64,000 bases of DNA from Rhodococcus sp. RD6.2 (GTDB lineage Bacteria > Actinomycetota > Actinomycetes > Mycobacteriales > Mycobacteriaceae): contig NZ_CVQP01000006.1 of assembly GCF_001040705.1 (NCBI RefSeq), forward strand, positions 177,760 to 241,759, in the 5' to 3' direction. The notes under the pieces were generated by a model that did not search any database, was not told the origin of the DNA, and was given only the letters and a program-made list of their open reading frames with translations. Position numbers and translations under genes: made by a program. This document shows positions 55,540-63,999 of the stretch, piece after piece; the first letter of the stretch is position 1; the number at the start of each line of letters is the position of its first letter.

Positions 55540-56997
55540 TCAGCGCATCGGCCGGGAACTCGGTCCCCGGAACCGGTCGCGCCGGTCGAGGGTCGCAACG
55601 ACGATACGGTCGGGGCGGACCAGCACTGCCCGGAGCCGGTGTCGGCTCAACCAGGCCGCGGCGGCGGGAAGATCAGCCGTCGCGACCGTTGCGGCCGCGA
55701 CGTCGTGCGCGAGGGCGGAGAGCGGACCGACTCCTGCCGTCCCGACGAGCGCGAACCCGTCGCCGAGCAGGTCGTCCGACCGCCGACCGTCCGACAGCGG
55801 CCACTGCGGAAAGGGTGACCCGATCGGACTGCGGGACGTTGGGATCGTGGACGGAGCCAGGCCGCGCAGCGGAGGCGCGAGGATGCGTCGGACGATCGGG
55901 TCGGGGTCGGGCAGCAGTGCGGCGCACCGCAACACACCGTGCACGGCGGGATGTGGCGGCATCGACATCACCCGGCCGACCAGGACCGCCCCCCGGATCG
56001 CGCGGTTGACGTGCGCTCGGCGTTCTGGCTCATACGTGTCGAGCAGTGCGTCGTCCGCGGTGCCTGCGTGAACTGCCGCCACCTTCCAAGCGAGGTTCAT
56101 CGCGTCCCGCTGTCCCGCGCCGAGCCCCTGGCCGATGAACGGGGGAGTCACGTGGGCGGCGTCGCCGAGGAGGAACACCGGTCCACGCCGCCAGACGTCG
56201 GCGACCGCTGCCCGGAGCGAGTACGACGTCCGCCGCACGACCTCGGCGTCACCGTCGGGAAACCACGTAGCCAGCAGTTCGCGGACGCGGTCGTCGGTGA
56301 CGGGGCCGGGCCCGGGCAGTCGGAACTCCCAGCGGTAGCGGTCGTCCGCGATCTGCATGTACGTTCCCGAGTCGGCGCCCGCACAGATCTGGTGAACTCC
56401 GGGCCACAGGTCGAGGGGCGCGTTTGATCGGACGTCGACGACCAGCCAGTGCTGGTCGAATCCGAGATGACGCATGCGCGATCCGATCTGATCACGCAGG
56501 GCACTGTTCGTGCCGTCGCAGGCCAGCACGTGCCGGGTCGCAACCGTGCACACCGCACCGTCGGCCAGGTCGCGGACCGTGACGGTCGCGCCGCCCGAGG
56601 GGTCGACTCGAACCGCCACGACCTCGTGGCCGGTGAGCAGTGTCGCGCCGGGATGACGGGCGAGGTTGCCGCGCAGTGCCCGTTCAAGGTCGGGTTGGTC
56701 GAACATGTTGGTCTCGGGCCACCCGTGGACGCCGACGGGCCGGTCGCGCCGGATCTCGAGGAGGGGGCGAAGTCGGCCGTCGACGAGGCGCATGCCGCGC
56801 GCCGGCCGGCACACCGCCTCGACCTGCTCGGCGGCACCGGCGGCCTGAGCGATCCGAAGGACCTCGTCGTCGAGGTGCACCGCGCGCGGCAGGGGGTACA
56901 GCGCGCGGTGCCGCTCGACGACGAGACACGAGACGCCGCGGCGGGCCAGCAGCGTCGCGGCGGTCAGTCCCGTCGGGCCTGCGCCGACGACGACCAC
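55540..56997 (-). CDS. Class A FAD-dependent aromatic monooxygenase (MhpA/PheA-like)
   Basis: 485 residues from GTG at 56997. An alternative CTG at 57018 overlaps the YceI stop (CTGA), as coupled starts do. GAGPTGLTAATLL is the dinucleotide-binding N-terminus, CDGTNSALR the DG motif and GDAAHVTPPFIGQGLG the third FAD motif. These enzymes hydroxylate phenolic rings with NAD(P)H and O2. With a type III polyketide synthase nearby, a resorcinol or phenol product is a likely substrate; that is inference. The C-terminal ~110 residues (GSPFPQWPLSDG and on) are the thioredoxin-like domain seen in MhpA-type hydroxylases. Confidence 0.86.
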   Translation of the reverse strand: MVVVGAGPTGLTAATLLARRGVSCLVVERHRALYPLPRAVHLDDEVLRIAQAAGAAEQVEAVCRPARGMRLVDGRLRPLLEIRRDRPVGVHGWPETNMFDQPDLERALRGNLARHPGATLLTGHEVVAVRVDPSGGATVTVRDLADGAVCTVATRHVLACDGTNSALRDQIGSRMRHLGFDQHWLVVDVRSNAPLDLWPGVHQICAGADSGTYMQIADDRYRWEFRLPGPGPVTDDRVRELLATWFPDGDAEVVRRTSYSLRAAVADVWRRGPVFLLGDAAHVTPPFIGQGLGAGQRDAMNLAWKVAAVHAGTADDALLDTYEPERRAHVNRAIRGAVLVGRVMSMPPHPAVHGVLRCAALLPDPDPIVRRILAPPLRGLAPSTIPTSRSPIGSPFPQWPLSDGRRSDDLLGDGFALVGTAGVGPLSALAHDVAAATVATADLPAAAAWLSRHRLRAVLVRPDRIVVATLDRRDRFRGPSSRPMR

Positions 56998-57014
56998 CGG
57001 TACGGCATCGGGTG

Positions 57015-57689
57015 TCAGGACTTGCTCAGCACGATCGAGAACTGGATCTGGCCCGCGTCCTCGACGACGATGTTCGGGAACGTCGTCGGTTTGGACACCT
57101 GGTAGTCCGTCCACGCGACGTCGACGGCTCCCGCCGTCTCGATGTTCTCGCCCGATCGGCGTACGTCGAAATTCGTTGTGACATCTCGGGTCTGACCGCG
57201 AAGGGTGAGCTTTCCGCTGACCGGGATGGATACCGTCGAACCGTCCTCCGGTACGGCCGACAGGTCGACCGGTTCGGTCACCTCGAAGGTCGCGGTCGGG
57301 AAGGATCCGGTGTTCATGATCATCATGTCGAACATCGCGTCGCGGCGCTCGCTGTCGGTGGCGATGCTCGCGACGTCGACCTCGACCGTTCCCGTCGTGA
57401 GCGTCGAATCCTCCACGGTCGCAGCACCGGTCGCGTCGTGTGTCTGACCTCGAACGAACACGCGCTGCCCGTTGAGTGTCTCCCAGACCTCGTATCCGGC
57501 GGCGGACTCCGGGGCGACCGTCCAGTTTCCGTCGAGGGAACCGGACGCGCCGGTGGACTCGCCGCTCAGTCCCAGCGCGTCCGGCTGGTCGCCGTGGAAG
57601 AACTTGGCGTACGCCCACGGCCCGACGCCGATGGCGATTACTGCAACCGCGAGTACCGCCCCGATGATCCACAACACACGTTTACGCAT
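57015..57689 (-). CDS. Membrane-anchored YceI-family protein
   Basis: 224 residues from the ATG at 57689. Signal-anchor at about 5-25 (VLWIIGAVLAVAVIAIGVG), then ~180 extracytoplasmic residues with the YceI lipocalin-like barrel: SLDGNWTVAPESAAGYEVWE and KLTLRGQTRDVTTNF. YceI proteins bind isoprenoid quinones or other amphiphiles. It is followed directly by the FAD monooxygenase, whose product might be carried or sheltered by it. Confidence 0.85.
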   Translation of the reverse strand: MRKRVLWIIGAVLAVAVIAIGVGPWAYAKFFHGDQPDALGLSGESTGASGSLDGNWTVAPESAAGYEVWETLNGQRVFVRGQTHDATGAATVEDSTLTTGTVEVDVASIATDSERRDAMFDMMIMNTGSFPTATFEVTEPVDLSAVPEDGSTVSIPVSGKLTLRGQTRDVTTNFDVRRSGENIETAGAVDVAWTDYQVSKPTTFPNIVVEDAGQIQFSIVLSKS

Positions 57690-57728
57690 GGGCGGCAACA
57701 TAACCCAGAACACGACCGCGGTGGGGTG

Positions 57729-59015
57729 CTACGTTGACGCGGCAACCTCGCGTACCCGCCGAGAGATCGATGCTGTGGCGTCGTGTCCTGCGAGATCGTC
57801 GGCGAGCGCGCGGGCGCGCCTCCGGTATCGGTCGTCCGCGAGGGCCTTGGTGACGGCCCGGCGGATCGCGGTGGGGGAGGGTGATCCGCTTCGGATCCGG
57901 ATGCCGGCGCCGGACCGTGCGACCCGTGCGCCGATCTCGGCCTTGTCCTCGGTGCTACCGGCGACGACCAGTGGAACCCCGTGGGACAGAGCGAAATGCA
58001 CTCCACCCCAGCCGCCGTTCGTGACCAGGACGTCCACGTGCGGGAGCAGCAGCGAGAAGGGAACGAACTCGGTCACCACGACATTCGGGGCGGTTCGTCG
58101 GACCGCGTCGGAAGGCCGTCCGCCGGTCGCCACGACGACGAGTGCGTCCGTGCCTGCCAATGCATCGACGGTTGGTTCGATGAGGGTGCCGAGGTCGTGG
58201 TTGTCGAGGGTGCCCTGGGTGACCAACACGACCGGACGGTCGGTTCGGAGTCGATCCCACCACGGCGGGGTGGGCCAGTCTCGCGGTGCCGGCGGGAGGA
58301 TCGGCCCGACGAAACTGAGCCGGTCGCCCACGTCCGTGCGCGGATACTCGAAACCCGGTGTGGTCAGCACGAACACGTCGTCCGCGTGCAGTGGCCAGTC
58401 CAGGAGGAAGCACGCGGGGTCCGCGCCGGTCGCCTCGCGCGTCCGGCGAGTGGCGATCGCCTGTGCCCGCCGCATGACGATCGAACGTGCCCCCGCGTTG
58501 AGCGCGCGATTCCGGACCCGACCGAGTGGTCCGATCGACGGCGGAAGTCCGGGGCCGAAGGGTGCGGTGTCCACACTCGTCGACATCAGCGGAGAAACGC
58601 AGACGGCGAACAGCTTTGGGCGAACGTCCGGTTCGCTTCCGATCATGGGTAGAACACCCATGAACAGATTCTCCGCTATCACCGTGTCGGCGCCCTCGGC
58701 CTCGACGGCCGCGGCGACGGCGCGGTACTGGTCCGCGAGCAGGTTCGCGAACATCTGCTCGGCGTCGAACAGTGACCGCAGGAACGCGGGCCTGCGCTCG
58801 CGCCCGGGGAATCGCTCACCCAGCATGGTGTCGTCATAGTCGCAGGTGGGAGGTAGTGCGTGGAAGCGGAGCCCGGCCCGTCGAGCGCGGTCCTCGAACC
58901 GCGTTCCGGTGAGGATCGCGACATCGGCGCCGTCCTCGACGAGGCGAGAGCCGATGGCGAGCATCGGAGCGACGTGCCCGGTGAGAGGCGCACTGCACAG
59001 GAGAATTCGGGCCAC
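57729..59015 (-). CDS. Glycosyltransferase, UGT/MGT type (GT1 family)
   Basis: 428 residues. ILLCSAPLTGHVAPMLAIG is the N-terminal Rossmann start and the nucleotide-sugar motif is TNGGWGGVHFALSHGVPLVV with the adjacent EDKAE. GT1 enzymes of this kind attach sugars to small hydrophobic acceptors such as macrolides, phenols or flavonoids. The gene is divergent from the type III polyketide synthase at 59193 and heads the minus-strand group with YceI and the monooxygenase. Confidence 0.87.
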   Translation of the reverse strand: MARILLCSAPLTGHVAPMLAIGSRLVEDGADVAILTGTRFEDRARRAGLRFHALPPTCDYDDTMLGERFPGRERRPAFLRSLFDAEQMFANLLADQYRAVAAAVEAEGADTVIAENLFMGVLPMIGSEPDVRPKLFAVCVSPLMSTSVDTAPFGPGLPPSIGPLGRVRNRALNAGARSIVMRRAQAIATRRTREATGADPACFLLDWPLHADDVFVLTTPGFEYPRTDVGDRLSFVGPILPPAPRDWPTPPWWDRLRTDRPVVLVTQGTLDNHDLGTLIEPTVDALAGTDALVVVATGGRPSDAVRRTAPNVVVTEFVPFSLLLPHVDVLVTNGGWGGVHFALSHGVPLVVAGSTEDKAEIGARVARSGAGIRIRSGSPSPTAIRRAVTKALADDRYRRRARALADDLAGHDATASISRRVREVAAST

Positions 59016-59192
59016 GGAGATCCTTTCGCGTGCTGATCGCCGTACGAGGTGGGGCGACCGTCGCTCAACGTACCGCTTGCGCTGACGTTTAGGGTCGGCT
59101 AACTTTCAGTACTCAAGGGTTCAATGACGCAGCCTTCGTTCCTGTCGTGCCCGCAATTCTTCTCCCTTCCAACACCTTTCGGAGCGTTGTCT

Positions 59193-60242
59193 GTGACCAC
59201 CGCGTATATCAATCGCATCAATACCGTCGTTCCCGAGCATGACGTCCACGAGGCGTTCGTCGCGTTCGCGGACGCATCCTTCACGGAACGACGCAAGCAG
59301 TTGCTGTTCCGGCGGATGGCCGACCGGTCGCAGATTTCGCATCGATACGCGGGGATCGCATCTCCCTCCGCCTTCTACGGCGACGATCCGAACTCGGTGG
59401 ACACCGAGACCCGGATGATCGAGTTCGAGCGCAGCGCACCGGATCTCGCGGTGCGCGCCGTCGACGGGCTCGAACTCGGTGACGCCGCGGCGGAGGTCAC
59501 GCACCTCATCGTCATCACCTGCACCGGGTTCTATTCTCCGGGAATCGATTTCGAGATCATCAAACGGTGCGGTGTCAGTTCGTCGGTCGAACGCACCCAG
59601 ATCGGGTTCATGGGCTGCTTCGCGGGCATCAACGGACTCAAGCTGGCCCACCACATCGTTCGGTCCGAGCCGAACGCGAAGGTGCTCGTCGTGAGCCTCG
59701 AACTGTGCTCGCTGCATCTGCAGCGGTCCGAGTCGCTCGAGACGATGCTCTCGTTCCTCGTCTTCGGTGACGGGTGCGCCGCCGTTCTCGTGTCCGGTGA
59801 GGAGAAGGGAATCGCGATCGACTCGTTCAAGGCGGTCATGGTGCCCGAGACCCCGGAGTTGATCACCTGGCGGATCGGCGACATCGGATTCGACATGGTG
59901 CTGTCCGGAAAGGTCCCCGGCACGCTCGGTCGTGCGCTCGACGAACGCAATCTCAAGGAGATCCTCGCGGGCGGGTCCAAGGACGACATCGACATCTGGG
60001 CGGTCCACCCGGGCGGGCGATCCATTCTCGATGCCGTCGAGGACGGCATCGGTCTGGGGCCCGACGACCTCTCCGCGTCGAGGCGCGTCCTCGACAACTA
60101 CGGCAACATGTCGTCGGCGACGATCCTGTTCGTGCTGGCAGAGATCATGAAGCGGGCCGAGGAGGGCGGACCCACCGGGTCCGGCTGCGCCATGGCATTC
60201 GGTCCGGGTCTGACCGCGGAAACGATGCTCTTCCACATCTGA
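59193..60242 (+). CDS. Type III polyketide synthase (chalcone-synthase-like)
   Basis: 349 residues from GTG at 59193, after GGAGCGTTGTCT; an upstream ATG at 59124 adds 23 residues unlike the family. The catalytic triad is complete: Cys142 in GFMGCFAG, His272 in WAVHPGG, Asn305 in NYGNMSS, and AFGPGL near the C-terminus. The enzyme elongates an acyl-CoA starter with malonyl-CoA and cyclises the product, giving resorcinols, pyrones or phloroglucinols. ITCTGFYSPGIDF and SLELCSLHL are typical of actinobacterial members such as those making alkylresorcinols or pyrones. Confidence 0.92.
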   Translation: MTTAYINRINTVVPEHDVHEAFVAFADASFTERRKQLLFRRMADRSQISHRYAGIASPSAFYGDDPNSVDTETRMIEFERSAPDLAVRAVDGLELGDAAAEVTHLIVITCTGFYSPGIDFEIIKRCGVSSSVERTQIGFMGCFAGINGLKLAHHIVRSEPNAKVLVVSLELCSLHLQRSESLETMLSFLVFGDGCAAVLVSGEEKGIAIDSFKAVMVPETPELITWRIGDIGFDMVLSGKVPGTLGRALDERNLKEILAGGSKDDIDIWAVHPGGRSILDAVEDGIGLGPDDLSASRRVLDNYGNMSSATILFVLAEIMKRAEEGGPTGSGCAMAFGPGLTAETMLFHI

Positions 60243-60401
60243 CGGGCGACGGCAGCCGAAGGTCACGGAACGCCAACGGTTCGGGGTCATCGATGGTCGA
60301 CACCTCGCGGTGCGGGTGGTGCGAGTGTTTCACTGGCCATCGAATGTGACTAGAGGGGCTGGTGTGCCAGTCCGTCTCACCCGTGCCAGGAAAGGAGAGA
60401 G

Positions 60402-61580
60402 GTGCAACGCCGGAACGACCGGCAGCACCCATCGCCGATGAGAACACGCACGCCGTTGACCAGGACCCTGACCACGGTCGCTGTAGCCGCACTGGCCCTG
60501 GTGCCCACCGCCGTCGCATCGGCCGACCCCGAGACGGAGCCCGTCACGCCCCTCGCGGGCAAGACCGTGTTCCTCGACCCGGGACACCAGGGCACCGGCC
60601 ACAACGAGGACCTGTCGCGTCAGGTCGACGACGGTCGCGGCGGCACCAAGGACTGCCAGACCACCGGCATGACCACCCTCGGCGGCGTCCCTGAGCACAC
60701 CATTACCTGGGACGTTGCCCAACTGGTGAAGGCCGGGTTGGAGAAGCTCGGGGCGAGCGTCGAACTCAGCCGTCAGGACGACAGCGGGTGGGGTGGCTGC
60801 GTCGACGAGCGGGCCCGCGCCGCCAACGCGTCCGGCGCCGACCTCGCCGTCAGCATCCACGCCGACTCCACCGCAGCCGCTCAGGGATCGACCGCGCACG
60901 GATTCCACCTGATCGTCCCGACCCTTCCCGTCCCCGATGCCACCGTCGACGCCGTCCAGTCCGGTGAGGGCAAAGCCGCGACCGAGGCGATTCGGGATGC
61001 GTACCGCGACGGCGGATTCACCCCCGCAAACTACGCCGGAGTCGTCGACGGCATCCAGCCCCGATCCGACATCGCCGGTCCCGCACTCACCACCGTCCCG
61101 CTCGCCTTCGTCGAAATGGGTAACGGATCCAATCCCGATGACGCGGCGCTCCTCGAGAGCCAGGACGGCAGGCTCAAGCATGCCGTCGCGATCATCGTCG
61201 GAGCCGTCGACTACCTGATGGGCGCAACGGGGGCCGGGGTCCCCGCGGCCACCGCGCCGACGCCCAGCTCCACGACCCCGACGGCCACCCCGGCGCCCGC
61301 CGAGTCCGACGACCCCACCACAACCAACGACACGTCGCCCACGACCGCTCAGAACGCGTCGCCGGGGACGGCCAAGGAGGCGTCGCCGGGGACGGCCAAG
61401 GAGGCGTCGCCGGGGACGACCGAGGACGCGTCGCCCGCGACGGCACTGAGTCAGGGGCTCGCCGCGCTCCAAACCCTGCTGGCCGCATTCGATCTCGACG
61501 GTGTGCAGGAACTCGCGAACGCCGAGAACCTCGGAGTGTTCGCCGATCTCCTCGACACACTGCTCGAACTTCTCGGCTGA
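60402..61580 (+). CDS. Exported N-acetylmuramoyl-L-alanine amidase (Amidase_3)
   Basis: 392 residues from GTG at 60402, preceded by AAAGGAGAGAG; an ATG at 60438 without such a signal gives a shorter signal peptide. Secretion signal followed by cleavage near ASADPE. Zinc ligands: His in FLDPGHQG, Glu in VPEHTITWD, His in SIHADS; catalytic Glu in FVEMGNGS, as in Rv3717/Ami1-type amidases. From about residue 285 the protein becomes Pro/Thr/Ser-rich, including three 8-residue repeats of the type ASPGTAKE, and ends in a short helical LLDTLLELLG. The enzyme cleaves between MurNAc and L-Ala of peptidoglycan. Confidence 0.9.
   Translation: MQRRNDRQHPSPMRTRTPLTRTLTTVAVAALALVPTAVASADPETEPVTPLAGKTVFLDPGHQGTGHNEDLSRQVDDGRGGTKDCQTTGMTTLGGVPEHTITWDVAQLVKAGLEKLGASVELSRQDDSGWGGCVDERARAANASGADLAVSIHADSTAAAQGSTAHGFHLIVPTLPVPDATVDAVQSGEGKAATEAIRDAYRDGGFTPANYAGVVDGIQPRSDIAGPALTTVPLAFVEMGNGSNPDDAALLESQDGRLKHAVAIIVGAVDYLMGATGAGVPAATAPTPSSTTPTATPAPAESDDPTTTNDTSPTTAQNASPGTAKEASPGTAKEASPGTTEDASPATALSQGLAALQTLLAAFDLDGVQELANAENLGVFADLLDTLLELLG
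61356..61436 (+). repeat. 24-bp tandem repeats inside the amidase gene
   Basis: Units 61356-61379 and 61380-61403 are identical; 61404-61427 differs in the last positions (TTED for TAKE), and a partial copy follows. They encode ASPGTAKE in the linker of the amidase. Copy-number change would lengthen or shorten the tail without a frameshift. Confidence 0.85.
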
Positions 61581-61593
61581 CCACTCGACGCAA

Positions 61594-61628
61594 CGAGGGC
61601 CGGACACCGTGACGGTGTCCGGCCCTCG
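61594..61628. terminator. Bidirectional terminator between the amidase and a convergent secreted-protein gene
   Basis: CGAGGGCCGGACACCG (61594-61609) pairs perfectly with CGGTGTCCGGCCCTCG (61613-61628) around TGA. It lies 14 bases after one stop and 22 bases before the other. Confidence 0.87.
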
Positions 61629-61649
61629 TGTGTGGCGGGGTGGGAGCGA

Positions 61650-62345
61650 TCAGGCTCCGGCGGATCCTGCGAGGAGCGAGTCGGAGATCGGAGCGCTGGC
61701 CTCGAGCGAGCCGCTGTCGAACAGTCCTGCCGAGCCGGTGTCGGAGGAGGCCGTGTCGGCGGACGCGGTGTCGGCGGAGGCGGTGTCCGAACCGGTGCCG
61801 GACGACGCGGCGTCGAGCAGGCCGGTGTCGCTGGACGCGGTGGCGAGCAGGCCCGTGCCGAGCAGGCCGCCGAGCGCCAGCGACGCGACCGAGCCGCTGA
61901 TCTTGGCCGAGCCCGCCGGCACGTCGTAGGCGTTGAGCAGCGCGCGCTCGACGCAGCCGCCCGCGACGACGGAGACGACGGCGGCGGGGCCCTGCGCGAT
62001 CGCGACGAGGCGCTTGCCCGCGACGGTGAGGAACGTGCCGACGTTCCGAGGGGTGAACTCTTCGGTGGTGGTACCGATCAGCATGCCGAGACCGCACTCG
62101 CGCAGACCCTCGGCCGTCATTTCGCCCGTGGCGGTCATGATGGCGCCCGCGGCGTCCTCCTCGTTGGCGGCACGCTCGATCGTGTCGATCACCATGGACC
62201 CGGTGCCCACCTGGCCTGGCAGAACCTCGGGAGTGGCCTCGGCGGCAGCAGGCGCGGGCACGACCTGTGCGTTCGCGGTGGCGGCACCGGCGCCGAGGCC
62301 GAGGGTCAGTCCGAGTGCGCCGACCACGGCTGCAGTTCGCTTCAT
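61650..62345 (-). CDS. Secreted protein with low-complexity DTASA repeat tail, unknown function
   Basis: 231 residues from the ATG at 62345. Signal peptide 1-27 with AxA site (ATANAQ). The middle ~120 residues include GSMVIDTIERAANEEDAAGAIM and ECGLGMLIGTTTEEFTPRNVG with a pair of cysteines. The end is dominated by Ser, Asp, Thr and Ala (DTASADTASADTASSDTGSA). No family recognised. Converges with the amidase across a shared terminator. Confidence 0.7.
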   Translation of the reverse strand: MKRTAAVVGALGLTLGLGAGAATANAQVVPAPAAAEATPEVLPGQVGTGSMVIDTIERAANEEDAAGAIMTATGEMTAEGLRECGLGMLIGTTTEEFTPRNVGTFLTVAGKRLVAIAQGPAAVVSVVAGGCVERALLNAYDVPAGSAKISGSVASLALGGLLGTGLLATASSDTGLLDAASSGTGSDTASADTASADTASSDTGSAGLFDSGSLEASAPISDSLLAGSAGA

Positions 62346-62550
62346 GGGATTCTCTTTCACGAGGTGAGGGCCAGGGTGCGCCGGCCGCGAAAGGCGGGTA
62401 ACGCGCCGTTATTAGATCGAGATATGCAGGTGGACGCAACATTTAGGTATGCCTGTGTGACGTGTCCGCAAACTCAGGCAAAACGTGATGTGCGACACAA
62501 AAAGAGGTCTATTTCGTCGGCATTTCTCAGGCATGTCGGGCAGATGAATT

Positions 62551-62573
62551 CTCGGCGCAATTCCGGCGCCGAG
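62551..62573. promoter_or_regulatory. Hairpin/dyad in the AT-richer gap before the CobW gene
   Basis: CTCGGCGC (62551-62558) is inverted at 62566-62573 (GCGCCGAG). It lies in the 305-base non-coding gap 62346-62650, the rest of which is relatively AT-rich and shows no gene. It could be a leader hairpin or operator for the CobW gene. Confidence 0.4.
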
Positions 62574-62650
62574 CACCCGCATCGAAAGCAGACACAGGGC
62601 CGCTCCGACGCCGACACTACGATGGAATCAGATCGAGCATGGAGGTGCGG

Positions 62651-63688
62651 GTGGCGCGGCGTTTGACCCCGGTGGTGTTGATCGCCGGGTTTCTCGGATC
62701 CGGCAAGACGAGTTTGCTCAACCATCTCCTTCGCGGTGACCACGGTGTCCGGATAGGCGTGATCGTCAACGACTTCGGGTCCGTCGGCATCGATTCGATG
62801 CTCGTCGCGGGACAGGTCGACTCCACCGTGTCGCTGAGCAACGGCTGCCTCTGCTGCGCCGTCGACGTCGGGGAGATGGACGCGATGCTCGACCGTCTCA
62901 CGCGCACGGACATCGACGTCATCGTCGTCGAGGCGAGTGGCCTCGCCGAGCCGCGCACACTGGTGCGCATGATCCTCGGCAGCGAGAACCCTCGCGTCGG
63001 CTACGGCGGATTGGTGGTCCTGGTCGACGGCGCCGAGTTCGAGGACAGCCGCGTGCGTCACCCCGAACTGGACCTGCATGTCCGCATGGCGGATCTGGTG
63101 GTACTCAACAAGTCCGACCTGCTGTCCGCGGAGGACGCCGAGACCGTCCGGGGTCGGGTGGAGGAATTGGCCGAGCGCGCGCCCGTGCTCACGACCACCC
63201 ACGGCAGGATCGACCCGCGGCTGCTGTTCGACGAGGTCGCCCGCGCCGACGACGCACCGCGACAGCTGCGACTCGACGAACTCCTACTAGAGCAGGAGCA
63301 TCGGCATCACGCCGGTGACGGGCACTCGCACCTGCACGACGGGTACCGCAGTGTCACGTTCACCGCGGTGTCGCCGATGGACCCGCGGGCACTCGTCCGA
63401 TTCCTCGAGGAACCGCCCGCGGGGCTGTATCGGGTGAAGGGATTCGTGTACTTCGGCATCGACGGCCACACCGAGCGATACCTGGTACAGACCGTCGGCA
63501 GGCACATTCGGTTCGACCTGGCGCCCTGGGGGAGGGGAGCGCGCAGGCACACCGAACTCGTACTCATCGGGGCCGGCGTCGACACTGATGAGATCGAGGA
63601 CTCCCTCGCGCGCTGCGTCGCCGACCCGGCAGTTGATCGGGGAGCCGAGTCGATGACCGCCGTCCACCGCTACGTGGTCGAGGCCTGA
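62651..63688 (+). CDS. CobW/COG0523-family GTPase, putative metallochaperone
   Basis: 345 residues from GTG at 62651, five bases after GGAGG; an ATG at 62639 would overlap that signal. The P-loop is GFLGSGKTS (13-21), the metal-binding motif GCLCC (65-69), and the base-recognition motif LNKSD. A His-rich loop (EHRHHAGDGHSHLHDG) around residue 215 may bind zinc or cobalt. COG0523 proteins insert or traffic Zn, Co or Ni to client enzymes; no obvious client is nearby. Bidirectional terminator follows. Confidence 0.88.
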   Translation: MARRLTPVVLIAGFLGSGKTSLLNHLLRGDHGVRIGVIVNDFGSVGIDSMLVAGQVDSTVSLSNGCLCCAVDVGEMDAMLDRLTRTDIDVIVVEASGLAEPRTLVRMILGSENPRVGYGGLVVLVDGAEFEDSRVRHPELDLHVRMADLVVLNKSDLLSAEDAETVRGRVEELAERAPVLTTTHGRIDPRLLFDEVARADDAPRQLRLDELLLEQEHRHHAGDGHSHLHDGYRSVTFTAVSPMDPRALVRFLEEPPAGLYRVKGFVYFGIDGHTERYLVQTVGRHIRFDLAPWGRGARRHTELVLIGAGVDTDEIEDSLARCVADPAVDRGAESMTAVHRYVVEA

Positions 63689-63717
63689 CGACTCCGGCAT
63701 CCACCGCACGAGAATAC

Positions 63718-63755
63718 GAACGAGCCCGCAGCGCAGTGCGCGTGCGGGCTCGTTC
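63718..63755. terminator. Bidirectional terminator after the CobW gene
   Basis: GAACGAGCCCGCA (63718-63730) pairs with TGCGGGCTCGTTC (63743-63755); inner bases can also pair. It lies between convergent genes. Confidence 0.85.
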
Positions 63756-63792
63756 GACGTACGGATGGATCAGGGACGCGTCGCGCGCAGTG

Positions 63793-63999
63793 TCACGGAC
63801 GCGTCGCGCGTCGGCGACGCCGGTTGTCGCCGCCGCCTCCGGGAGTCTCGCTGCTGTAGACGGTGACGGGTTCCGACGAGCGGCCGCGGTTGTTGCCGCC
63901 TGCGGCCGTTCGGCTGCCCCCTGTCGATCCGTTCCGGCCGTTGCCCGCGGCGCCCGCCGCGGCACCCCGGCCGCGTCCCCGGCCGCCGGAAGAGCGGGT
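63793..63999 (-). CDS. C-terminal tail of an RG-rich protein (5' part beyond the window), possibly a DEAD-box RNA helicase
   Basis: The stop TGA is at 63793-63795 and the frame stays open to the window edge, giving 68 residues. It is Gly/Arg/Ala-rich (GGRGRGRGAAAGAAGNGRNG), then SSEPVTVYSSETPGGGGDNRRRRRA. RG-rich tails ending in EPVTVYS and a basic run are typical of actinobacterial DEAD/DEAH-box RNA helicases, where they bind RNA. The helicase core is off the window, so the call is tentative. Confidence 0.5.
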   Translation of the reverse strand, partial: TRSSGGRGRGRGAAAGAAGNGRNGSTGGSRTAAGGNNRGRSSEPVTVYSSETPGGGGDNRRRRRATRP

